Assembly (NCBI RefSeq): GCF_000332195.1
Contig: NZ_KB235922.1
Span: 6,235,322-6,299,321 of the forward strand
From: Pleurocapsa sp. PCC 7319
GTDB taxonomy: Bacteria > Cyanobacteriota > Cyanobacteriia > Cyanobacteriales > Xenococcaceae
DNA length: 64,000 nt
Reading direction: 5' to 3'
The notes below the pieces were generated by a model. That model saw only the letters and a program-made list of their open reading frames with translations, was not told the origin of the DNA and ran no database searches. Position 1 is the first letter of the stretch. Each line of letters starts with the position of its first letter. Shown in pieces: positions 54,161-63,629 of this stretch. Made by a program: the position numbers and the translations under genes.

Positions 54161-54190
54161 TTAACCATTAACCATTAACTTTTAACCATG
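54161..54190. repeat. TTAACCA heptamer repeat spanning the GH13 start codon
   Basis: Three or four units of TTAACCA directly before the GH13 gene; its ATG at 54188 is formed by the last unit (TTTTAACCATG). It leaves no room for a normal ribosome-binding site. Confidence 0.7.
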
Positions 54191-55639
54191 ATTAAAACGC
54201 CAGATTGGGTCAAAAACGCTGTTTTCTATCAAATATTCCCTGATCGCTTTGCCAAAAGCCCCGCCACAATTAAGGGACAGTGGCAAGCTTCTACTTATGA
54301 AGGTTGGGATGCGACTCCCACAATGCAAGGTTATAAAGGTGGAAATCTTTGGGGAGTAATAGATAAGCTAGACTATCTCCAAGACTTGGGAATTAATGCG
54401 ATCTACTTTACACCTATATTCCAGTCTGCTTCTAATCATCGCTACCATACTCATGATTACTATGAGGTAGATCCTATTTTGGGAGGAAATGTCGCTTTTG
54501 ATGCCTTAATTAAAGCAGCCCATAGCAAAGATATGAAGGTAGTGCTGGATGGAGTATTTAATCATGCCAGTCGCGGGTTCTTCTTCTTTAACGATATTTT
54601 AGAAAACGGTCCTCATTCCCCGTGGTTAGACTGGTTTAAAATTAAGGATTGGCCATTATCTGCCTATGACGGGGATAAGCCTGCTAACTACGAAGGCTGG
54701 GTAGGGAATCGTGCTTTGCCTGAATTCAACCACGACAATCCTCAGGTTAAAGAATATATTATGCAAATTGCTGAATATTGGCTGCATAAAGGGATAGATG
54801 GCTGGCGATTAGATGTACCCAATGAAGTTGATACCCCTGGGTTTTGGCAAGAATTTCGCGATCGCGTTAAAGCCGTAAACCCTGAAGCTTATATTGTTGG
54901 TGAAATCTGGGGGGATGCCAGTCCCTGGCTAGACGGTACTCAGTTTGATGGCGTAATGAATTACCGCTTTACTGAGGCAACTATTGCCTTTGCTGGGGGA
55001 GAAAATTATCTTCCCGAATACTGTCAACATGAACTGCAACCTTATCCACCAATTTCTGGAGTCGAATATGCTGTCAGAATTAAAGCCCTACTAGAACAAT
55101 ACGATTGGGAAATACAGCTAACTCAACTCAACCTTTTAGATAGTCACGATACCCCCAGAATGTTGACTACCGTAGGTGAGGATTACAACAGCTTTTTGTT
55201 AGCTACAGTTTTATTAATGACTTTTCCTGGTGCGCCCAGTATTTTTTATGGCGATGAAGTGGGTTTACCTGGAGGCAAAGATCCTGATTGTCGTCGCACT
55301 TTCCCACAACCCGAAAACTGGAATGTAGAACTATTAAAAGCTCATAAAGAATTAATTGCTTTACGTCACCAATATCCTAGTTTACGCACAGGAACTTACA
55401 AAACTTTGTATGCTGAGCAGAATATCTATGTCTTTGCCAGGATATTGAATGATGAGGAGCTAGTAATTGCGGTTAATACTGATAGCCAACAAGCTAATGC
55501 TAATTTCTCGGTTACAGAATTAGAGTCCCAACCCCAGAAGCTAGTATACGGCTCCGGAAGATTAGAGTGGCACGACACCACAGAATCACGAAAACTAGAA
55601 ATTACTTTGCCCGCTAAAAGTAGCATGATTTTTGTCTAG
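54188..55639 (+). CDS. glycoside hydrolase family 13 (alpha-glucosidase/neopullulanase-like)
   Basis: An alpha-amylase-superfamily enzyme of 483 residues. The nucleophile Asp is in GWRLDVPNEV, the acid/base Glu in IVGEIWGD, and the third Asp in LLDSHDTPR. Region I is in DGVFNHAS. The compact protein starts directly with the catalytic barrel (DWVKNAVFYQIFPDRFAKS) and ends with a short beta domain. There is no signal peptide, so it acts on oligosaccharides in the cytoplasm. It lies 88 bases after the ABC ATPase, with a heptamer repeat between, and the two may work together on imported maltodextrins. Confidence 0.92.
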   Translation: MIKTPDWVKNAVFYQIFPDRFAKSPATIKGQWQASTYEGWDATPTMQGYKGGNLWGVIDKLDYLQDLGINAIYFTPIFQSASNHRYHTHDYYEVDPILGGNVAFDALIKAAHSKDMKVVLDGVFNHASRGFFFFNDILENGPHSPWLDWFKIKDWPLSAYDGDKPANYEGWVGNRALPEFNHDNPQVKEYIMQIAEYWLHKGIDGWRLDVPNEVDTPGFWQEFRDRVKAVNPEAYIVGEIWGDASPWLDGTQFDGVMNYRFTEATIAFAGGENYLPEYCQHELQPYPPISGVEYAVRIKALLEQYDWEIQLTQLNLLDSHDTPRMLTTVGEDYNSFLLATVLLMTFPGAPSIFYGDEVGLPGGKDPDCRRTFPQPENWNVELLKAHKELIALRHQYPSLRTGTYKTLYAEQNIYVFARILNDEELVIAVNTDSQQANANFSVTELESQPQKLVYGSGRLEWHDTTESRKLEITLPAKSSMIFV

Positions 55640-55674
55640 TCACGATCGTCAATAAAGGGGCTACGCCCCAGCTA

Positions 55675-55789
55675 AGTAGGTGGGTGAAATTAAATATAAA
55701 ACGGTTTTTGCCGGGGTTAGGGGTTAGGGGATAGGTGATAGGGAAAAGATTAACTACCTGGGTTTTATAAATTATTATGCCTACTTACT
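55675..55789. repeat. 115-base MITE-like repeat, copy B
   Basis: Same length, ends and orientation as copy A at 29874-29988, with about four differences. It is followed after four bases by the structured element copy 2. It has a partial third relative at 62766-62798. Confidence 0.8.
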
Positions 55790-55793
55790 TAAT

Positions 55794-55935
55794 AACTATT
55801 AGCCATTAGCTATTAGCTTCAATCAAATATGGTCTTAAACCATACCTGGGCAGTAGACATTGCATAGGCAATGGGGTCTTATACCCAATAACGCTTTTAG
55901 CAGTTAAACCAAGGCTAAAAGCTAATAGCTAAAAA
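55794..55935. mobile_element. heptamer-armed structured element, copy 2
   Basis: Perfect inverted arms TTAGCTATTAGCTT and AAGCTAATAGCTAA bracket a core with four hairpins: TATGGT-CTTAA-ACCATA (55828-55844), CATTGC-ATAG-GCAATG (55858-55873), GGGT-CTTAT-ACCC (55874-55886) and GCTTTTAGC/GCTAAAAGC (55893-55922). Compared with copy 1 the loops and linkers TACCTG, ACGCTTTTAGCAGT and AAACCAAGGCTAAAAGC are kept, while the first three stems differ on both sides in matching pairs. It has no coding capacity. Confidence 0.7.
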
Positions 55936-56011
55936 CAGTTTAATCTGAACGAAGCCATTTCACATCAAACGTTTATAGTTAATGATAAGTGTTTTCTAGG
56001 AGCAAGACTGG

Positions 56012-56440
56012 ATGAGCGATCGGCTCGGGATGATATGTGGTTTTTTAGGTGGAACGATTATTGCTGTAGAGTCTGGGTATAAGGTTTTCCCCCATCCCAA
56101 AGAAGATAAAATTTACAATAGATTAAGTGACGCTAAATGGTTTTTGACATTAAGATGGTGTGATAATCTTTCAACGCCCGCAGGCATTATTACTAACACT
56201 GGAGAACTTTCTTTTTTTAATCAAATTGTGCTGGAGATGGGAGAAGAACAATTTATTCCCCGGAAATATCGACAAGAGATTTTCGCTCAATGTTTGCATC
56301 TTCATCCGGATGAAACGGTTACTTACCTTATCCCCGATAGCGATCGCGTTATGGAAATAAGGGCTTTAACAATAGATTCTCGATATGGAAAAGTAGCTTT
56401 AGTTAGTGAATTGCTAGAATTCTCTCCCCTTGAAAGTTAA
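56012..56440 (+). CDS. hypothetical protein
   Basis: A 142-residue protein I do not recognise. It starts MSDRLGMICGFLGGTIIA, a short hydrophobic stretch but not a clear signal peptide, and is otherwise soluble and balanced in charge, ending in ELLEFSPLES. Downstream rimM is convergent. GAGC about 12 bases before the ATG could serve as a weak ribosome-binding site. No domain could be assigned. Confidence 0.6.
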   Translation: MSDRLGMICGFLGGTIIAVESGYKVFPHPKEDKIYNRLSDAKWFLTLRWCDNLSTPAGIITNTGELSFFNQIVLEMGEEQFIPRKYRQEIFAQCLHLHPDETVTYLIPDSDRVMEIRALTIDSRYGKVALVSELLEFSPLES

Positions 56441-56476
56441 CCTCTAAAACGGTATCGGCGATCGCCAATCGCCTTT

Positions 56477-57151
56477 CTATTCATGGATATTGATTAATCC
56501 GTCAGGAGGTGATACCTCTAATCGATGATTAGCAATATCCACTATGGGAACAATTTCTTTGACAAAAGGAACAAATATCGTCAGTGGCTTATTTTTTTGG
56601 GGGCGATATTTTTTGCGTTTACTGCGACGGCTTATTTGAGAAAGATCGCGATGAGACTTTGCCTCCGCTGCGCGATCGCTTTTAGTTGTTGTTTCTGGTT
56701 GTTGGTGCAGTTTAATCTCTAGTAAATCGTTGCCCGCAGAGTATAAATCTATAACTACTCCAATATTTTCCCCCGTTTCTTGATCGTAAACTTCTAAGCC
56801 GACTAGATCTGAAACATGATACTCATCTTCTTGAAGTTTAGGGCGATCGCTTTTACTAACGAGTAATTTATAATCACGTAATTCCTCAGCTTGATTGCGA
56901 TCTTCGATTCCTTCTAGTTTAATTACATACAAATTTTTGCCCGTCAGATATCTTCCACTCAACAACTGCACTTCTGTAATAGCTGAAGTATGAGGGTGCT
57001 GTAGCCAACGAGTCCCTGCTTGGGTAAACCTTTCAGGAAAATCAGAGTCAGGATACACCCTTAATTCACCTTTTAAACCCTGAGGAGAAGTGATTTTTCC
57101 TACTTCTAACCATTCTATTTGTTGCTTAGAAGTCGATTGTTCATCATTCAT
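56477..57151 (-). CDS. rimM: ribosome maturation factor RimM
   Basis: Binds S19 and helps mature the 30S head. The N-terminal domain starts EWLEVGKITSPQGLKGELRVYP. The linker and PRC-barrel domain follow (HVSDLVGLEVYDQETGENIG, NDLLEIKL, FVPFVKEIVPIVDI). A basic insert of about 40 residues (KSDRAAEAKSHRDLSQISRR) splits the PRC barrel, as in other cyanobacterial RimM proteins. The 224 residues fit that type. trmD and rpsP are not beside it. Confidence 0.93.
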   Translation of the reverse strand: MNDEQSTSKQQIEWLEVGKITSPQGLKGELRVYPDSDFPERFTQAGTRWLQHPHTSAITEVQLLSGRYLTGKNLYVIKLEGIEDRNQAEELRDYKLLVSKSDRPKLQEDEYHVSDLVGLEVYDQETGENIGVVIDLYSAGNDLLEIKLHQQPETTTKSDRAAEAKSHRDLSQISRRSKRKKYRPQKNKPLTIFVPFVKEIVPIVDIANHRLEVSPPDGLINIHE

Positions 57152-57185
57152 TGTTGAAGGTCAAATTATTGATTATTAATTCCAA

Positions 57186-58463
57186 CTAAACTGCTACAGC
57201 TTGATAAACTTTTTTAGCTACTTGAGCTAAGCGCTGCATTGCTTCTGCTATTTCAGTTTCGGTAGCAGTTAGACTAATCCGTAAACATTGTTGTTTGTGC
57301 TGCCAATTTTCTCGCAACCCGGGAAAAAAAGTACTTCCAGGTACAGCAATTACCCCAACTTGTTTTAATTCCTGATAAAATTCCCAGTCTGTCATTGGTA
57401 AATCCTTGAGCCATAGCCAAGCAAAGATTGCGCCTTCACCTTGATGGAGAAACCAGGGAATATCATCGGGCATAGATTGATCGAGAGTGCTTTCTAAAAT
57501 CTCAATTTTACGTTGGTAATGGGGACGAATAATATTAGTTGCAATATCTGCTAGTTTACCTGAGGAGATCGCCTTTGCTGCAATCGCCTGTCCATAGCGG
57601 GAAGAATGAATACAAGCGTTAGTTTGAAAAGATTCTAATACCTGAATCAATTCCGGCTCGCCGATAGCAATGCCAATTCTCTCTCCTGGTAATCCTGCTT
57701 TCGATAAACTCATGCAGTGAATGATATTATTACCAAACTGCGGGGTCATCTCTGTAAAGTTCAACGACGGATAGGGGGGAGCATAGGCAGAATCAATTAA
57801 TACAGGAACATCATAATTAGCAGCTAAAGCCGCTATCTTAATTACTTCATCATCGGTCAAAACATTTCCTGTAGGGTTACAAGGACGAGAAAAAATTACA
57901 CAACCAGTTTGCTGATTAATTTGCAGTTGACTAAAATCAGGACGATATTTGAAACGATGTTGTTTTTGGTCGATTTCTAAAGTTGGTTTATATGCTACTA
58001 AAGCTTCTGGAGTAAGGCTAACACCGCCATAGCCTGTGTAGTCCGGACTAAGAGGCAAGACAATTTGTCTCAGGTCTCCAGACTCAGTGTAGCCACCAAA
58101 GGCATTCGCAGCATAAAGATACAATGCCTGAGAACCACCTGTGATCAGAACATGGCGATCGCTCAAATTCAAATTATAACGAGTATTAAAGTCATTAATT
58201 ATGGCTTCAATCAGAGGAGTATAACCTTGAGAAGAACCATAACGACAAACAACTTCACCGTATTCGTTGCTGTCTAACAACTTTTGAGTACAATCTCGCC
58301 ACAACTGCTCAACCTCTGGCAAAATGACAGGATTTCCCGCACTGAGATTGATAAACTCTTTTCCTGCACTATTGTTCAAGGTTTCAATAATGTCTTTCAT
58401 AATTGCTCTAACTCCAGTTAGTTGCGACATCTGAGAACCAAATTGAGATAGAACAGGATTCAT
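57186..58463 (-). CDS. avtA: valine--pyruvate transaminase
   Basis: A class I PLP aminotransferase converting valine and pyruvate to 2-oxoisovalerate and alanine. The 425 residues start NPVLSQFGSQMSQLTGVRAIM, typical of AvtA. PLP motifs are SRPCNPTGNVLTDDE, DSAYAPPYP and the lysine in SLSKAGLPGERIG. It lies 34 bases upstream of rimM on the same strand, so both may be read on one message. Confidence 0.88.
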   Translation of the reverse strand: MNPVLSQFGSQMSQLTGVRAIMKDIIETLNNSAGKEFINLSAGNPVILPEVEQLWRDCTQKLLDSNEYGEVVCRYGSSQGYTPLIEAIINDFNTRYNLNLSDRHVLITGGSQALYLYAANAFGGYTESGDLRQIVLPLSPDYTGYGGVSLTPEALVAYKPTLEIDQKQHRFKYRPDFSQLQINQQTGCVIFSRPCNPTGNVLTDDEVIKIAALAANYDVPVLIDSAYAPPYPSLNFTEMTPQFGNNIIHCMSLSKAGLPGERIGIAIGEPELIQVLESFQTNACIHSSRYGQAIAAKAISSGKLADIATNIIRPHYQRKIEILESTLDQSMPDDIPWFLHQGEGAIFAWLWLKDLPMTDWEFYQELKQVGVIAVPGSTFFPGLRENWQHKQQCLRISLTATETEIAEAMQRLAQVAKKVYQAVAV

Positions 58464-58586
58464 GATAAATAACTATCCAAAATTAAACAAAAAAATAACT
58501 GTATCGCCCATTTTAACTTGAGTTCTCTCGGCAGATCTTGACATTCTCCCATCGCGTTGACAAATAGGCTCCGTAGCAATTAATTA

Positions 58587-59333
58587 TTACTTTTCATGTG
58601 TAGATTTCAATAGATTTTGGTCTTTACTAGAATAGAGCGACTGTGCTATTTGCCAACATTGATAAATTCCTACAATAAATATCCCTTCGGCAAATATTTT
58701 AACTGAATCTTCTAACGCACTCAGCCATTTCCTGAGCATTCGAGCTTGGATTTCATTATCAATCATCATAGATATAAAATATTCGTTATTCGTTACTATG
58801 TCTAACACAACCATCATCAAAGATAGGAGAAAACCAATCTTAAAAAAGATAAATGAGCGTTTATAAATTTGAATTATCTGCCATTTGATGACGATATAAA
58901 TTAAGAACAGCAGTAAATAGCCCCCGACAATTAAATCATCGGCTAAATCGGTAATGTCTGTCTCCTCAATACGAAATAAGTCATGTAACCAAAAATCTAT
59001 TTGTTCGTGGATACCGATCGCATCATCCAAAGTCAAAAAAAATAATCCCCAGCTAACAATCAGCCAAAATAAGCTACTTTGGCTGAGTTTTTCTAACTGA
59101 GAACCTTTAGCTAGCTGATAAATTTTCCAAGATAAGCTAGCAGCAATCAATAATTGTATGCAAGATACGATAGTAATAAATCTTCCTTCTTGGAAATGAA
59201 AATCTGGAGATCGATCAACAGTAACTGCTCCGACGACTGCCAACGTAACACAAAGACTATTTAAGAACAGCGTAGTGAATAGTACCCGCTTAGTCGAGTT
59301 ACTCTTAATCCAAGTCAATAGCTTCCTTCTCAT
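58587..59333 (-). CDS. hypothetical polytopic membrane protein
   Basis: A 248-residue protein with about six membrane helices: VLFTTLFLNSLCVTLAVVG, FITIVSCIQLLIAASLSW, FWLIVSWGLFFLTLDDA, LIVGGYLLLFLIYIVI, FIFFKIGFLLSLMMVVL and KIFAEGIFIVGIYQCW. Between spans three and four is TLDDAIGIHEQIDFWLHD, an acidic/His-rich loop that could bind metal. A basic N-terminus (MRRKLLTWIKSNSTKR) is likely cytoplasmic. The family was not recognised. Confidence 0.65.
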   Translation of the reverse strand: MRRKLLTWIKSNSTKRVLFTTLFLNSLCVTLAVVGAVTVDRSPDFHFQEGRFITIVSCIQLLIAASLSWKIYQLAKGSQLEKLSQSSLFWLIVSWGLFFLTLDDAIGIHEQIDFWLHDLFRIEETDITDLADDLIVGGYLLLFLIYIVIKWQIIQIYKRSFIFFKIGFLLSLMMVVLDIVTNNEYFISMMIDNEIQARMLRKWLSALEDSVKIFAEGIFIVGIYQCWQIAQSLYSSKDQNLLKSTHEK

Positions 59334-59403
59334 TAAGATTCGATTAATCTAAGTTGATTTTAAAGTTAACAATATAGCAACTTTCCTGTATTTGCCCATA
59401 TAT

Positions 59404-59486
59404 AGCCGTACAAAGTTACGTTAGGACAAGTTTATTTGATTGCTCGTAAGTAATGAGTAATGAGTAACGAGTAACGAGTAATGAGT
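59404..59486. repeat. GTACAAA...GTTAGGACA repeat followed by AGTAATG heptamers
   Basis: The motif GCCGTACAAAGTTACGTTAG lies before about six imperfect AGTAATG/AGTAACG units. Nearly the same pair recurs at 62682-62745 (GTCGTACAAAATTATGTTAG and then AGTAATG units), so the two parts probably spread together. Confidence 0.6.
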
Positions 59487-59637
59487 CTCCTAATAAAAGT
59501 TCGTATTGCTATATATCGCCAACAATTAGGAAATGACACAGATAGTTTTCCAGCCAATAATTTACTTAAAACCAACTTTTAGAGACAATATGTGAACAGA
59601 TTAAGCCGATCGCCATGTTGAGGGGAGAAGATTTCGA

Positions 59638-60843
59638 GTGAGCCAACCAGAAACAAAAGAGCTAAATAATAATCAGATAGATTCTCAAGATTATCATTGG
59701 CGATTTTGGCCAACGGTACCCATTTATCCCTATAGCAAGCGGCGCACGATCCGCAAAGAGGTACTGAAAGATACAATTTGGACTTTCGATCAACTACAGG
59801 GGATTTTTTATGTGGTTGTACCAATTCGGATGACTGTAATTAGGTTAGAATCTGGTGGATTGCTGGTGTACGCTCCTGTTGCTCCTACTAAGCAATGTAT
59901 CCATCTAGTTAAAGAATTAGTTGACCAACATGGGGATGTTAAGTATATCATTTTGCCCACAATTTCCGGGTTAGAGCATAAACATTGTGTTGGTCCTTTT
60001 GCACGCAAGTTTCCCCAGGCTATTGTATTCGTTGCTCCTAAACAATGGAGTTTCCCCGTTAATTTACCTTTGAGTTGGCTGGGTTTTCCTGCCAAACGAA
60101 CTCAAGTTTTGCCCGCCGATAGCACTCAAACTCCTTTTGCCGATGAATTTGATTACGCTATTTTAGGAGATATCAATCTCAGGTTAGGTCAATTTGAGGA
60201 AGTAGCTTTCTTACACAAGCGATCGCAAACATTACTGGTCACTGATTCAATTATCTCGATTCCCACTAAACCGCCTGAGATTATTGAGCAAGATCTTTAT
60301 CCTTTGCTGTTTCATGCTAGAGATAGTGCTACAGAAGCGATCGTCGATACTCAAGGCAATCGCATCCGAGGATGGCAAAGAATCTGTTTATTTGCCCTAT
60401 ATTTTAAAGCCAGTGTCTTAGAAACACCTAGTATTAGAAAGACTATAATCGATGCCTGGCGATCGCCGAACAAGTCAGCAAAAGCTTACTGGGGCTTGTA
60501 TCCTTTTGAATGGAAAATCAACTGGGAAGAGTGCTTTGATACGTTACGCAGTGATGGTCGTTTATTAGTGGCACCAATTCTCCAGACTTTAATTCTCAAT
60601 CGCGCTCCCCAAGAGACTTTACAATGGGCAGATACGATTACTCGTTGGAACTTCAATCGTATTATTCCTTGTCATTTCGATGCTCCAATCCACGCTACTC
60701 CCCAAGAATTTCGTCAAGCATTCACCTTTTTAGAACCGAATGCTAAAAATATCGCTCGCTTTCCTGATGCTGACTTAAAAACATTAAAATATATTGATGC
60801 TTTCTTGTACAAACCCGGTCTTGTACCTCCGCCAAAAATTTAA
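59638..60843 (+). CDS. DUF4336 domain-containing protein
   Basis: A 401-residue protein with the DUF4336 domain, common in cyanobacteria and plastid-bearing plants. YHWRFWPTVPIYPYSKRRTIRKE starts it and IRMTVIRLESGGLLVYAPVAPT follows. The fold is thought to resemble metallo-beta-lactamases (KYIILPTISGLEHKHCVGPFARKFP, VAFLHKRSQTLLVTDSIISI), but the HxHxD motif is not present in full. GTG start at 59638. No signal peptide was seen. The function is unknown. Confidence 0.82.
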   Translation: MSQPETKELNNNQIDSQDYHWRFWPTVPIYPYSKRRTIRKEVLKDTIWTFDQLQGIFYVVVPIRMTVIRLESGGLLVYAPVAPTKQCIHLVKELVDQHGDVKYIILPTISGLEHKHCVGPFARKFPQAIVFVAPKQWSFPVNLPLSWLGFPAKRTQVLPADSTQTPFADEFDYAILGDINLRLGQFEEVAFLHKRSQTLLVTDSIISIPTKPPEIIEQDLYPLLFHARDSATEAIVDTQGNRIRGWQRICLFALYFKASVLETPSIRKTIIDAWRSPNKSAKAYWGLYPFEWKINWEECFDTLRSDGRLLVAPILQTLILNRAPQETLQWADTITRWNFNRIIPCHFDAPIHATPQEFRQAFTFLEPNAKNIARFPDADLKTLKYIDAFLYKPGLVPPPKI

Positions 60844-60887
60844 GTAACCAGAAAGGCTATCCTGCAATCAACTTCTGATGACCAAAA

Positions 60888-61595
60888 TTATCTGGGGACA
60901 CAATTATCTGAGGGACAAGAAACCTCAATAGCTGCAATCACAGCATCTTCACGATATTTATCAGTTTTATAGGATACTTGAGGATATTCTGGATAAATAC
61001 CGGAAAAGCTCAATCCATTGGAACTTGATTTAAAATATGACGCTCTAAAGCGCATATTTGGCGGCATATAGTTACTAAAGGTGATGTATTCTCTCGATTC
61101 ATTTTCGACATTATAAGATAAAGTAGCGTTCCCATAAATTTTCTCAGCTTCTTCAATTCTAGTGCCGACTTTAACGCCTTCTTTGGTTTGATAATTAAAA
61201 TTATCCGTCATTAAGGTGGTAATGAGATCTTCGTCGGTGGGAGTTACTCGATCAGGATGAGACGTGGTTCCCGCGGGATAAAGAATATAATACTGGACAA
61301 TACTACCCTGACTAACAGCGATCGCATTCACATCAACCATAAAAGGTGATATTAGTTTGAACTCAGTTTTGTGATCGGATATTTGTTTAAGCTTACCCAG
61401 TGTCATTCCTAATTTAGCTCGGCCAATGCCTTCTGATGAGATCATGAACTCTTTCCCTACAGAAGTTCTGATATTCGGCTTAGTTTGACTAGGTTCAGCA
61501 GATTGAATCTCTTGAGATTTAGTTTCAAGAGATTTAGGTTGACAAGCTGACAAAAATAATCCGGTCAACAAAGTCAACAAAACAATTTTTTTCAT
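60888..61595 (-). CDS. hypothetical lipoprotein
   Basis: A 235-residue protein with the lipoprotein signal MKKIVLLTLLTGLFLSAC (lipobox LSAC, Cys18). A Ser/Gln/Glu-rich linker follows, then a domain with ISSEGIGRAKLGMTLGKLKQ and RASYFKSSSNGLSFSGIYPE. I do not recognise the family. The C-terminal pair of cysteines (VSCPSDNC) may form a disulfide in the periplasm. Confidence 0.75.
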   Translation of the reverse strand: MKKIVLLTLLTGLFLSACQPKSLETKSQEIQSAEPSQTKPNIRTSVGKEFMISSEGIGRAKLGMTLGKLKQISDHKTEFKLISPFMVDVNAIAVSQGSIVQYYILYPAGTTSHPDRVTPTDEDLITTLMTDNFNYQTKEGVKVGTRIEEAEKIYGNATLSYNVENESREYITFSNYMPPNMRFRASYFKSSSNGLSFSGIYPEYPQVSYKTDKYREDAVIAAIEVSCPSDNCVPR

Positions 61596-62235
61596 TAGTA
61601 CAATTTGAATTATGAAGTCTATTAGTAGGCTTTATTACTATTGAATTTTATGGACAAGCCTTATTTTAGCTAATAACAAATAAAATATAGTAAAGCCCTG
61701 ATTTCAAGCTTCTATTAACGTTTCTAGATGTTGCTTTCTTCGCCAAATAATTGATTTTGGGACCTCAAGCAATTGCTAAATCAAATCTAGCTTTAGTGAG
61801 CTTAAAAAGAGACTAATATTCTTGAAAAACAGATTGTATGACCGCAATGATAAAACTAGATTTTGTATTTAAACGAGCTACAATTACTAAAATTCATCTT
61901 AATTAAAGAGTGATTCAAACTATAAGCATAGTAATTAGCTATTATTTCTAGGCCTGATTTTGTTGCCATCTTAGGCAACATTTTTATTTGATTCCATCTA
62001 GTACCCCTTCACGCAAGTAAAAAGCCAAAAGAAAGAAGTACTAATTTTCAAGCTGTTCAAAAATTTTAGTTAATGAACTTATGTTAATATACATTTGCCA
62101 GCCACTTAAACTAATCAATTTAAGCGGAATCGTTGCTTATAGCTTATTGATATTTTGCTTAAGAGAATTATACTAACTAAACGCTTGAGCTACTTTTGAG
62201 GTGACAATTTATTAGTAATTACATAAACATAAGAA
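61596..62235. other. intergenic region with one terminator and no gene recognised
   Basis: About 640 bases, AT-rich, without a convincing ORF. It holds a strong hairpin at 61961-61980 that would end a plus-strand transcript, although no plus-strand gene was found between 60843 and this point. A small RNA is possible. Confidence 0.45.
61961..61989 (+). terminator. rho-independent terminator without an assigned gene
   Basis: TGTTGCC at 61961-61967 pairs with GGCAACA at 61974-61980 around a six-base loop, and TTTTTATTT follows. The seven-base stem with a U-tract is a typical intrinsic terminator for the plus strand. Confidence 0.7.
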
Positions 62236-62457
62236 TCATGCTTTTTGTAATAATCCCGTAAAAGTATTTGCTTCTGGTAAAGAAGAGCCTTCAGCAATAG
62301 AGGAACTAACCATTAACTGTAAAACTTCTTTAGCATTTTGTAGGGCTTCTTCGTAGGTATCTCCGTAAGTATGACATAACTCTCCCCACTCTGGAAGAGT
62401 AACTACAAAGCAGTTATCTTTATGAGACCATTGAATGACCATACTATAATTCAGCAT
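62236..62457 (-). CDS. HicB-like antitoxin-domain protein
   Basis: A 73-residue HicB-fold protein. SMVIQWSHKDNCFVVTLPEW and the TYGDTYEEALQNAKEVLQLMV helix are the family core. It lacks a DNA-binding helix-turn-helix or ribbon-helix-helix tail. The HicA toxin (usually just upstream) is missing, so this is a solitary member, common in cyanobacteria, with an unknown role. Confidence 0.8.
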   Translation of the reverse strand: MLNYSMVIQWSHKDNCFVVTLPEWGELCHTYGDTYEEALQNAKEVLQLMVSSSIAEGSSLPEANTFTGLLQKA

Positions 62458-63239
62458 TTTTTCTTTTTCTTGGTAATCTTATAGATAAAGGTAAATTGTG
62501 ATAGTGGTATAAGTAACTGGAGTTAAAAATATAACAAAAGCTAGTAATTATAAGAGCTTCAGTACTTAATTTATTTTTCAAAACATCTATTAATCATATT
62601 TTTAAGATTATTATTCAATCTTAAATAAAGATCGTCAGAACGTCATCTTCTAATATCAATTATCTTTAATAATGCAGTATGGTCGTACAAAATTATGTTA
62701 GGACATTAAAAGTGGTTGGTTCGGAAGTAATGAGTAATGAGTAATAATTTTTTAATAGACAGAATAGTAGGTGGGTGTAATTAAATATAAAATGCCTAGG
62801 GCAAGGAAATAGGGAACAGGGAATAGAGAAACAGCTTATTATCCACAAGCTTGTAAGCCCCGCTCAAGACCGCATGCGTCCGCTTCTAACTCAACTGTGA
62901 CAAGTTAAGAAAAAAGATTGAGTGTCAACCACCATATATGGTGTTTAATTAAAACAAATACACAATATATGGATTTAGATATTTAGTGCGCACGGCGGTT
63001 TGATATTTAACTCTTGAGCAAAAAAAGTAATAACAGTACTTGTTACTTGTTACTCATTACTCGTTACTCAAAAACAATTTGACAAACGACGTAGACCCTT
63101 AACTTGTCAACAATGCTTCTAACTGGCTTATGGCTTATAGCCACGAGTTTTGCTCGTTTATCGAAAAGCTGACAGCCTAAAATAAGTCTTAAGCAGATAC
63201 TGCCCAACGCTTTAATTAAACCTGTAACGAGATACTAAT
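62458..63239. other. intergenic repeat-rich region
   Basis: About 780 bases with no gene. It holds a GTACAAA...TTAGGACA repeat with AGTAATG heptamers (62682-62745), a partial copy of the 115-base MITE-like repeat (62766-62798) and CATTACT-type heptamers at 63037-63070. The bases between do not resemble a gene. Confidence 0.55.
62766..62798. repeat. partial third copy of the 115-base MITE-like repeat
   Basis: AGTAGGTGGGTGTAATTAAA then TATAAAATGCC matches the left 30 bases of copies A and B. The remainder is different, so it is a truncated or diverged copy. Confidence 0.6.
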
Positions 63240-63443
63240 TTATTTCATTGGGTTTAGTTCAGTTTCTTGAAGCTGATAAATTGTTTCTGGCACTGATTGT
63301 GCATTGCTACTAAATGGTGTGTATGAAGCAATCATTATTAGAGGAAGAATCAAGGTTACTACCGCAACTCCTGTTCCTAAAATTCCTGCCCACCTATGAC
63401 CAGGAGAGTCTTCTGCTTTTCCTGGGTGTTTGCTAACTTCCAT
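63240..63443 (-). CDS. conserved small single-span membrane protein
   Basis: Starting at ATG 63443 (MEVSKHPGKAEDSPGHRWAG) gives 67 residues with one membrane span (ILGTGVAVVTLILPLIMIAS) and a polar periplasmic tail ending NPMK. The upstream frame to 63491 is less likely. From its basic, proline/glycine-rich N-terminus and location next to rsmH it looks like a conserved cyanobacterial small protein, but I cannot name it. Confidence 0.6.
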   Translation of the reverse strand: MEVSKHPGKAEDSPGHRWAGILGTGVAVVTLILPLIMIASYTPFSSNAQSVPETIYQLQETELNPMK

Positions 63444-63629
63444 ATATGGATATGATAAATTCAGCTTTATCTCGATCAACAGACGGTGCAATTAGAGAAA
63501 TAAAGCCAATATTATAACTTTCTTTTTCTAACTACATTACAATTGTAACTACAACATCCCATTAAATTGGTATCTTATCTAACTTAGGTTATAAAATCTT
63601 AATTAAGATTTTGGGGAAGGAGTAAATTA

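Noticed and set aside
62236-62457. A full HicAB toxin-antitoxin pair
   Set aside because: No HicA-like frame was found on either side of the HicB-like gene.
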